Assembly: GCF_963676685.1 (NCBI RefSeq)
Contig: NC_092350.1
Coordinates: 63,419,674-63,483,673, forward strand
Reading direction: 5' to 3'
DNA length: 64,000 nucleotides
Source of the DNA: Mytilus edulis
Taxonomy: Eukaryota > Mollusca > Bivalvia > Mytilida > Mytilidae
Positions 57,465-64,000 of the stretch are shown one piece after another. The position numbers and the translations under genes were made by a program. Under the pieces are notes generated by a model that saw only the letters and a program-made list of their open reading frames with translations, was not told the origin of the DNA and made no database searches. How positions within the stretch are numbered: the stretch's first letter is position 1; every line of letters starts with the position of its first letter.

Positions 57465-57930
57465 TAAAGGAGGGGGTGCAAGATACCATAGGGACATTTA
57501 AACTAATAGATAAAAAATAAACTGAAAACGCCATGGCTAAAAAACAAAAAGACAAACAGACAAATAATAGTACACACGACACAAAATAGAGAAATAAACA
57601 CGAACCCAACAAAAAACCAGGGGTGATCTCAGGTGCTCCGGAAGGGTAATCAGATCCTGCTTCACATGTGACATCCGTCCTGTTGCTCGTGTTATTACAA
57701 ACCCGTAAATAATCTAATTCGGTAGGTCACATTCATGAAAAGGGAACTGGATCGTAGTTACGACAGGAACACGTATCCGATATCATCTGTGAAACGGATA
57801 TTCCATAACAGTCAACACACTCGTGATTGCGTCCGTACGATTTAAGGAGACAGGGTGATACATAATAACGTGTATATACAAACCTCAACTCGTGATTAGA
57901 CTCAGCCAACAATTTTACAATAAAAAGCAT
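57465..57930 (-). pseudogene. PLE family B RT end and 3' tail, minus strand
   Basis: Minus strand: YGRNHECVDCYGISVSQMIS (about 57840-57780) is the RT end, then the tail with GGAGCACCTGAGATCACCCC (57645-57626) and GCCATGGCGTTTTCAGTTTA. Same family as 36-38 kb. Confidence 0.75.
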
Positions 57931-58306
57931 CTTTAAAGTTATTTATATACAATTAAAGGGGTTGCTATAAAATGTTACGTTCTAGACATGCCTTCTTATT
58001 GCTATAGTAAAGGTCACGTTATAAAATGGTAGGTTATGTATGGTCAATATGTGTAACTAAACTGCACTATATCTTAGTATGAATGAAAAGGTCAATGACC
58101 AAACAGGGATACAATGCTATGATATACTCCATATTAACGCAACAACCCAAGTTTCTATTGTCGAATGAACATGATAATATACATCTATACAATATTTCGA
58201 ACCTTAAATTGATGAGTCACATTGTTATGAAAAAGATAATAATTTAATTTAAGATTACTTGTGGAATATTTTATCACTTTTGACATAACATCTTTTGTGT
58301 AAAGCA
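57931..58306. other. No gene recognised
   Basis: AT-rich, no ORF or repeat signature recognised. Confidence 0.4.
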
Positions 58307-58466
58307 ACGTTCTTAGACTTACCCTTTCTATGGTTAACTTTTTATTGATCAATGTTCTTAGACTTACCTAGTAGTTTTTTTTATTGATCAATGTTCTTAG
58401 ACTTACCTAGTAGTTTTTTTATTGATCAATGTTCTTAGACTTACCTAGTAGTTTTTTTTATTGATT
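58307..58466. repeat. Tandem repeat, about 40-bp unit, four copies
   Basis: GTTCTTAGACTTACC starts at 58309, 58354, 58393 and 58431, each followed by a T-run and TATTGAT. Confidence 0.85.
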
Positions 58467-59149
58467 TTAAGTCAGTACATTTGTATCTAATCCAAGCTAA
58501 GTAAATGTCGGAGGTTATACTATATGTCTTATTAACATGCAACTCTCGTTTCATAAATTAAATCAACATATTTTATATGTTACAAATGTATGTCAGTGTT
58601 ATCTCACACACGTACAAAAAATAACATGTAGTGACGTCAGTGGTATGATTCGGGTTTATATCGTTTAGGGGACGACTATTTGGTATTTGGGGGGGGGGGG
58701 GGGGGCGTCGGATTTTATTTGGATCGGTTATTTATTTTTGAAAGTTGAGAGGACAGATTATTTATTTTCTGCACTGTTTCATTGAAACAAGGGACTGATT
58801 AATTATTTATTTTAAGAACTATATTTTAAACGTTACATGTATTGCAAACATACATGGTATCATATTTTGGCTGTAACTGGCATTTTTTTAAAGTATCACC
58901 AAACATTTTTATGCCAAGTGGAGCGAGGATAAAAAATAATTAAGCAGGGATTGGGAGCCTCTAAAGGCTCTTAGAAGCTATAGAACAAATATTGCAAAAG
59001 CATGCTTTCAGGACGTCTCTCGAATCCTTTCTTAATCTGAAAATGCAAGTACTGTTTTATAATTTTTTGACAATATCTTGGTCTCAAAACAAAATGCATA
59101 TATTTAAAACGTGTGGTGGACTCCCGTATAACTGTTACACAAAACGATA
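58467..59149. other. No gene; poly-G tract at about 58689-58706
   Basis: An 18-bp G run follows GGTATTT. TGACGTCA at about 58634 is a chance-level CRE. Otherwise unassigned. Confidence 0.5.
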
Positions 59150-59323
59150 GGATACAATGGTTTGGAGTGTTATTAACTATGGTGTTTCAATCTGGGTTAC
59201 AAAACATTTCCCGTGTATTGCTGCCGTACAAAATCGAGCAGCTCGTTTCTTTATGTGTGTAGGACGATATACGCCCAATACAGTCGTACATGGGTATATT
59301 GGTTGGACTCCGGTTATAGTAAA
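59150..59323 (+). pseudogene. LINE RT C-terminal fragment, left part
   Basis: Reads VINYGVSIWVTKHFPCIAAV, QNRAARFFMCVGRYTPNTVV and IGWTPVIV, a LINE thumb/connection region. Interrupted at 59323 by PLE-C and continued in frame at 60949. Confidence 0.8.
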
Positions 59324-59890
59324 TAAAGGCAACAGTAGTATACCGCTGTTCAAACTCATGAATCCATGGACAAAAAATAAAATCGGGGTAACAAACTAAA
59401 ACTGAGGGAAACGCATAAATATAAGAGGAGAACAACGACACAACACTACAATGAACCTAACACACACAGAAACGGACCAAGCATCAGACAAAATCCCACG
59501 AGAATAACAAATATAACATCAAAACCAAATACATGAATTTGGGATAGACAAGTACCGTGACACGTCTTATCGCAATGTCAATTTACACTCAAAAATAAGA
59601 GAAAACAAACGACGCAACGTTGAATTGTAACACACACAGAAACGAACTATAATATAACAATGGCCATATTCCTGACTTGGTACAGGACATTTTTAAAGGA
59701 AAAAATAGTTGGTTGAATCTGGTTTTGTGGCATGTCAAACCTCGCACTTTAATGGCAATGTTAAATATAACATAGAAATGACAACATAAAATTACAGGAC
59801 TACAATACAAATAACATTTAATAGGAAAACGTATTAGACAAAGAAACACATGACTAATAAATAACAAAAAGCATCAGGTTTAAAATTTAA

Positions 59891-59936
59891 TACGCCAAAA
59901 ACGCGCCTCGTCCACACAAGACTCACCAGTGACGCC
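59891..59936 (-). ncRNA. Degenerate hammerhead ribozyme (MR2)
   Basis: Minus strand: stem I GCGTCA with TGGCGT, core CTGGTGA (A6 to G), stem II GTC..GAC, GAGG in place of GAAA. Likely inactive. Confidence 0.45.
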
Positions 59937-60238
59937 CAGATATAAAAGATCGAAAGCGAAAAAAAGAACAAAGTTGTACAGCACTGAAGATCAAAAGTTG
60001 AAAAAGGTTGTGTCAAATACGGCTAAGTTTTTATGCTTGGGATAAGAACATCCTTATCATTTAGAACAATTAATGCTATTGCAAACAGTAAATTTTATCA
60101 AATGAATATAATAGATATACATAATGAAACTGAAGTATTAACTCATTACATAAAACAAACACGAGTACATAATGAATGACCAACACAGAATAGACACACC
60201 CGACTCAGTCCAGGCCTCAACGCAGTAAATTATGAAAA

Positions 60239-60365
60239 TGACGTCACATACGATGGTGAAAAGGCATTAAAAATAACGTCACATACGATGGTGAAAAGGC
60301 ATTAAAAATTACGTCACATTTGAATATATGAAACTTCTGGAACAGCAGAAAAATTACGTCACATA
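60239..60365. repeat. 35-bp repeat carrying ACGTCACAT
   Basis: ACGTCACAT starts at 60241, 60276, 60311 and 60356; the first three are spaced exactly 35 bp. The first is part of a full TGACGTCA. Lies inside PLE-C. Confidence 0.7.
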
Positions 60366-60948
60366 TGAAAAACTATATCTCAAAAGTAAGAAAGGATTAG
60401 GATTGATTAAAGATTAAAATAGAACTAAATACTGATATTGCGTTTAAACACAATGCATATTGCAATACTTATTAATAGAAATTAACTATAATATATATAT
60501 ATATATGTGCAGTTTGTTATGAATCCAACTTCAAACGTAAATTATCGGACAGATTATGTTGACCAAAATTAAATCTAATAAATGACGGTGGTGATTAATT
60601 TTTGTTTCCATAACACATACATATAATAGAAAAGACGTCAACACATTTGACAAAATCCGATGAGAATTTCAAATATAACATTAAAACATTTAAACTAAAT
60701 ACATGAATTTGGAATAGACAAGTACCGTAACACGTCTTATAGTAATGCGAATTCACACTCAGCAAAACAGTCACAATCGGGAATAAGTCACGTTTGGTAA
60801 TTAAAAGATTAGACGACATAATGACAAACCACCATCTACCATGTGGTAAAAAGGTCCTTAGCTAGTTTGGTTAAACACACATCATATGGATCCACCAATT
60901 CGTGATGGTGTCCATAAAATTTACGGAGTGTCAATTTTAATCTGTCCC

Positions 60949-61739
60949 ATAGTAAAACAATGGAAATCTGTGCTAAATCAGTGGTATAGACTTCGAAATT
61001 TAATGATAGTGGACGGTTGAATAAAAGGGTCTTTGTATGGGCTGACAATCAAGCCTTTTCAAACTCCAAAAACTGCAATTCTAAAATAAGAGACAAATTT
61101 AAAACGTGTGTAATTTTAGAGCGTTACAATATACATGATGAAAACCTACAATTTTGACAAATAAAAGACACTATTTGTCATTCTGTTTTAAATGAACATA
61201 TTTCAAAATGGCATGAAGATTTAAAAACAATTGGCGCTGTAAGAGGAAACGGATAAAACAAGCTACGAATTTACAGACAGTTTAAAAACACTTTTGAGAC
61301 TGAGTCATACCTTAAAGTGAACATGCCAACATCGTACAGAAGAGCTTATGCCAACATCGTACAGAAGAGCTTATGCCAACATCGTACAGAAGAGCTTATG
61401 CCAACATCGTACAGAAGAGCTCACGCCAAGTTTAGGTGTGGAGTAGCGCCAATCCACGTCGAGACCGGGAGATACGAGAATTTAAGATTGATAGAACGAA
61501 CTTGCTTTTGCTGTCCTGACTCCATTGAAAACGAAGACCATGTACTTTTATTTTGCCCACTGTATGATGATATTAGGGACAGTTGTTTTAATACTTTAAA
61601 TATTGACGGTTTTGATAATTTTTCTAGTCAAGATAAGCTATCTGTGATTCTAGGTTGTGTAAACAATATCCGTTTGTGTGCCAAAACCTGCAGAGACATT
61701 TTAGATAGGAGACGTAGATTTTTATATAAATGTAGATAG
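60949..61739 (+). pseudogene. LINE C-terminal domain, right part
   Basis: Resumes with IVKQWKSVLNQWYRLRNLMI, then after a frame change WADNQAFSNSKN and LKTIGAVRGNG. An expanded tandem repeat at 61323-61422 precedes KFRCGVAPIHVETGRYENL. The C-terminal knuckle CFCCPDSIENEDHVLLFCPL and a terminal stop at 61737 follow. The 140-codon open end (61317-61739) is the best preserved part. Confidence 0.75.
61323..61422 (+). repeat. Four exact or near-exact 25-bp units in the LINE ORF
   Basis: Unit ATGCCAACATCGTACAGAAG plus AGCTT. Copies start at 61323, 61348, 61373 and 61398; only the last ends in C. Three extra copies add 75 bp, so the reading frame is restored. Confidence 0.9.
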
Positions 61740-61934
61740 TTTTGTATTTGCTTGTGTTTTTTTTTTTAATATATATATATATTTTTTTAATGTTTTAAGC
61801 GGTGTGAAATTTGTTTTCTAATGTGTAAATAATCGTCTGTCATAATTCTATACGAATGGCTTTTCGAATGTGTAATTTGTTTTAATCTATGTGTTATGTA
61901 TTGCTTTGTAAAAGGTGAGACGTTAATAAAATAT

Positions 61935-62278
61935 TTTATGCTTTCCTCCTTCAACCCAAACAAACAACGAGAGGTTTACCTTTCACTTGAATGAATCGGC
62001 GAGTATCTCATGTATTTAACATTTATCGGACCATTTGGGCAATGCATAAATGAAAAGAGAAACAAGAAGTTGAATTGCAATATTTTTACTTATTCAGAGT
62101 AAAAATGTTTCTCATACAAAAATAAACAATATATAATATATACATATACATTTTCCAACAAGATAATAACAGAGACATATAATGTATTATATGTCTCTGA
62201 TAATAATGAATGCAAAACATAAAACGATAATAAAATAATACAGAATACAATAGCTTGGCCTAGGAAGGGGTCAACTAA
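61935..62278. repeat. Direct duplication, copy 1
   Basis: From TTTATGCTTTCCTCCTTCAA to GGAAGGGGTCAACTAA, about 344 bp. Contains an inverted repeat AGAGACATATAA/TTATATGTCTCT at about 62170-62197. The second copy is at 62695-63332. Confidence 0.85.
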
Positions 62279-62694
62279 ACCATATAAAGATATAAAATGA
62301 TAAATGTAACACATGCTACATAAGCATACAAAAATAAAGATGGCAGCCAACAAACTTAATAAACTGGCATTATTACCAAAATACATTTGTAATCGACCAA
62401 AAATATATATGAACATCTAACCAATATCTTAATAAAAAAAAGCTTAAGATGTTGAAAGGGGGAGGAGGGTGGGAAAGTTTATAAAATCCCAAAATAAAAA
62501 TCTTGTTTACAAAACTATCGATCTGTAGATAAGCAAGAAAGGGTAATAAGATACATAGTGAAGAAACTAAACAATGGGCATCCAGTCAAAAGAGCGTAAT
62601 GCAGGGGTTCCCCACAGGATTATGAAAATAATCATAAAGAATGAATTAATGGTGTTCGTCGTTTGCATAAAATAAGTTATTAAAATAACTTGCC
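62279..62694. other. Spacer between the duplicated copies
   Basis: About 416 bp, no ORF or motif recognised apart from a purine-rich tract near 62455-62475. Confidence 0.5.
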
Positions 62695-62854
62695 TTTATG
62701 CTTTCCTCCTTCAACCCAAATAAACAACGAGAGGTTTACCTTTCACTTGAATGAATCGTCGAGTATCTCATCTATTTAACATTTATTGGACCATTTGGGC
62801 AATGCATAAATGAAAAGAGAAACAAGAAGTTGAATTGCAATATTTTTACTTATT

Positions 62855-63013
62855 GTATAGCAATATAATATTTCCCACAGAAAGTAACCAAAAGTTAACG
62901 TGTAATAAATTCCATTATTGCACTAGTGCAATAAATCTTCAAAATTCATGACGTCATCAACAACAAAATCTCAGTTTAACCATTTTTTACTTTGAAATAT
63001 TATATTGCTATAC
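62855..63013. mobile_element. 159-bp MITE with perfect 20-bp TIRs
   Basis: GTATAGCAATATAATATTTC at the left is the exact reverse complement of the right end (62994-63013). Inside lies the palindrome TTATTGCACTAGTGCAATAA (62915-62934). No ORF. Confidence 0.85.
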
Positions 63014-63019
63014 AATAAA

Positions 63020-63140
63020 AGGGTTATTGCATGAATATTGTGAAATATTGTCCCTCGTAGAACATATATTGCACTCGCAAGCTCGTGCAATATAAAATTC
63101 TACTCGGGACAATATTCCCCAATATTCATGCAATAACCCT
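63020..63140. mobile_element. 121-bp full-length palindromic element
   Basis: Exact 21-bp ends (starting AGGGTTATTGCATG) and nearly complete pairing to the centre TTGCACTCGCAAGCTCGTGCAA. It adjoins the previous element and shares its TATTGCAC..GTGCAATA motif. Confidence 0.85.
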
Positions 63141-63332
63141 ATATTATTCAGAGTAAAAATGTTTCTCATACAAAAATAAACAATATATAATATATACATA
63201 TACATTTTCCAACAAGATAATAACAGAGACATATAATGTATTAAATGTCTCTGATAATAATTAATGCAAAACATAAAACGATAATAAAATAATACAGAAT
63301 GCAATAGCTTGGCCTAGGAAGGGGTCAACTAA

Positions 63333-64000
63333 GACACCAGGAAAGATGCAATAAAATAAATCGTGCCTACTCCACAAAGGCCAAGCACTTGACAAAATTC
63401 AAAACTGTTCGTCATATTTGATGTTTAACCAGTTATTTAGCCTTCACAAGATGTTCAATTTCTCATATTTGCTATATATTTCAAGCTCAATCTATGTTTG
63501 TAACTAACAGTGAAAATACTGAATGTGATTAAGAATATTTGAAAAACCTATAAATAAGTTGCAATACAGTACCAGCCCAAGCAAGTTCTGCAAATAACAA
63601 TGAGACAATGTCCTTGTCAACATTTTTGTCAGTGATTATATATATTACAATATCAAACTTCAATAAAAGGCTGTTTTCACCTAAACAAAAACAACTAAAT
63701 GAGCAAGACATATTAGCAAATATCTGAATGAGAGATTAAATCAAGCATTCATCGTGTAATAATGACTTAACAGCCCAAGCAGTTAAGTTTAGTTAAACTA
63801 GCATGATATCCTACTGCTATGACACATTCATATTTTGTGCATAACAATAATTTTTATGAAAGGCTTACTTTATGTAGAACTTTTGAAAACAAAACTGGTT
63901 CCAAAAGTTAATGATAACATTGGCATTAAAACAAACAACAAATGAATAAAAAAAAGGTTTTATCTAACCAAAACTTGTATAACAAAATGAAGTGTTTTTT
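63333..64000. other. No gene recognised
   Basis: AT-rich to the window end; no feature could be supported. Confidence 0.4.

Larger units (their letters stand above)
59324..60948 (-). mobile_element. PLE family C insertion, 5'-truncated, ends in MR2
   Basis: A 1625-bp insertion flanked by ATAGTAAA (59316-59323 and 60949-60956). On the minus strand it begins with an RT end, DRLKLTLRKFYGHHHELVDP (60945-60886), then a tail with TATTCCAAATTCATGTATTT, a 35-bp repeat region, and the MR2 repeat with its degenerate ribozyme, ending GCCTTTAT. This is the copy that links MR2 to PLE coding sequence. Confidence 0.75.
62695..63332. repeat. Direct duplication, copy 2, split
   Basis: Parts 62695-62854 and 63144-63332 match copy 1 closely; 62855-63143 is an insertion. 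TTATT stands at both sides of the insertion (62850-62854 and 63144-63148). Confidence 0.85.

Noticed and set aside
62090..63304. Minus-strand ORFs in the duplicated segment
   Set aside because: The two copies share DNA similarity but the ORFs use different frames across the insertion; no motif.
1..64000. CRISPR array, bacterial operon or plasmid features
   Set aside because: Repeat spacing, spliced exons and retroelement content are those of an animal genome; no array of identical short repeats with unique spacers was found.

Overview
This is an AT-rich, gene-poor stretch of an animal nuclear genome. Spliced exons with GT/AG borders, several non-LTR and Penelope-like retrotransposon (PLE) relics, many hairpin elements, and repeat families that I recognise from marine bivalves point to a mussel-like mollusc (Mytilus or a near relative). 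That placement is inference from remembered repeat families; no search was run. Nearly all long ORFs here are transposon relics or chance ORFs.

The one convincing host gene lies on the + strand at 27270-41881. It has eight short exons that I assembled by hand. Splice sites and phases all agree, and the coding length is 846 nt (281 aa plus stop). It encodes a signal peptide, two CUB domains and a short hydrophobic C-terminal tail, so it is probably a secreted or membrane-tethered protein. Each CUB domain is encoded by three exons with the same phase pattern, which suggests duplication of a three-exon module. Its introns are crowded with retroelements.

Layout. 1-1.9 kb: LINE endonuclease relic (- strand). 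2.2-2.6 kb: foldback and an interspersed repeat (MR1). 5.1-6.3 kb: LINE reverse transcriptase relic (-), abutting a repeat with a degenerate hammerhead ribozyme (6.3-7.0 kb, family MR2). 7.2-7.9 kb: hairpin elements. 9.2-10.6 kb: PLE family A. 12-13.2 kb: 66-bp satellite split by an MR2 copy. 14.3-15.1 kb: hairpin-forming tandem array. 16.6-17.6 kb: PLE family E. 17.7-27 kb: mostly featureless, with a few PLE tails and a 160-bp hairpin at 25.8 kb. 27.3-41.9 kb: the CUB gene. Intron 1 holds PLE family D with inverted terminal repeats, a hammerhead ribozyme and a 12-bp target duplication; intron 6 holds a microsatellite and a long PLE family B relic; intron 7 holds a second family A copy. 42.5-45.7 kb: LINE with deleted catalytic palm. 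46.7-47.2 kb: 584-bp foldback. 47.9-49.6 kb: C2H2 zinc-finger relic. 51.6-52.1 kb: tandem repeat. 53.3-53.7 kb: TTAA-flanked element. 54.6-57.9 kb: PLE tails, one split by a TIR element. 59.1-61.7 kb: LINE relic interrupted by PLE family C with an 8-bp target duplication. 61.9-63.3 kb: direct duplication, one copy split by two palindromic elements.

The most interesting layer is the ribozyme-bearing retroelements. A hammerhead with canonical core motifs sits in the terminal repeat of PLE-D. A second, degenerate hammerhead recurs in the MR2 family. One MR2 copy begins at the base predicted to follow ribozyme self-cleavage. No bacterial-style operon, CRISPR array or convincing new enzymatic system was seen.
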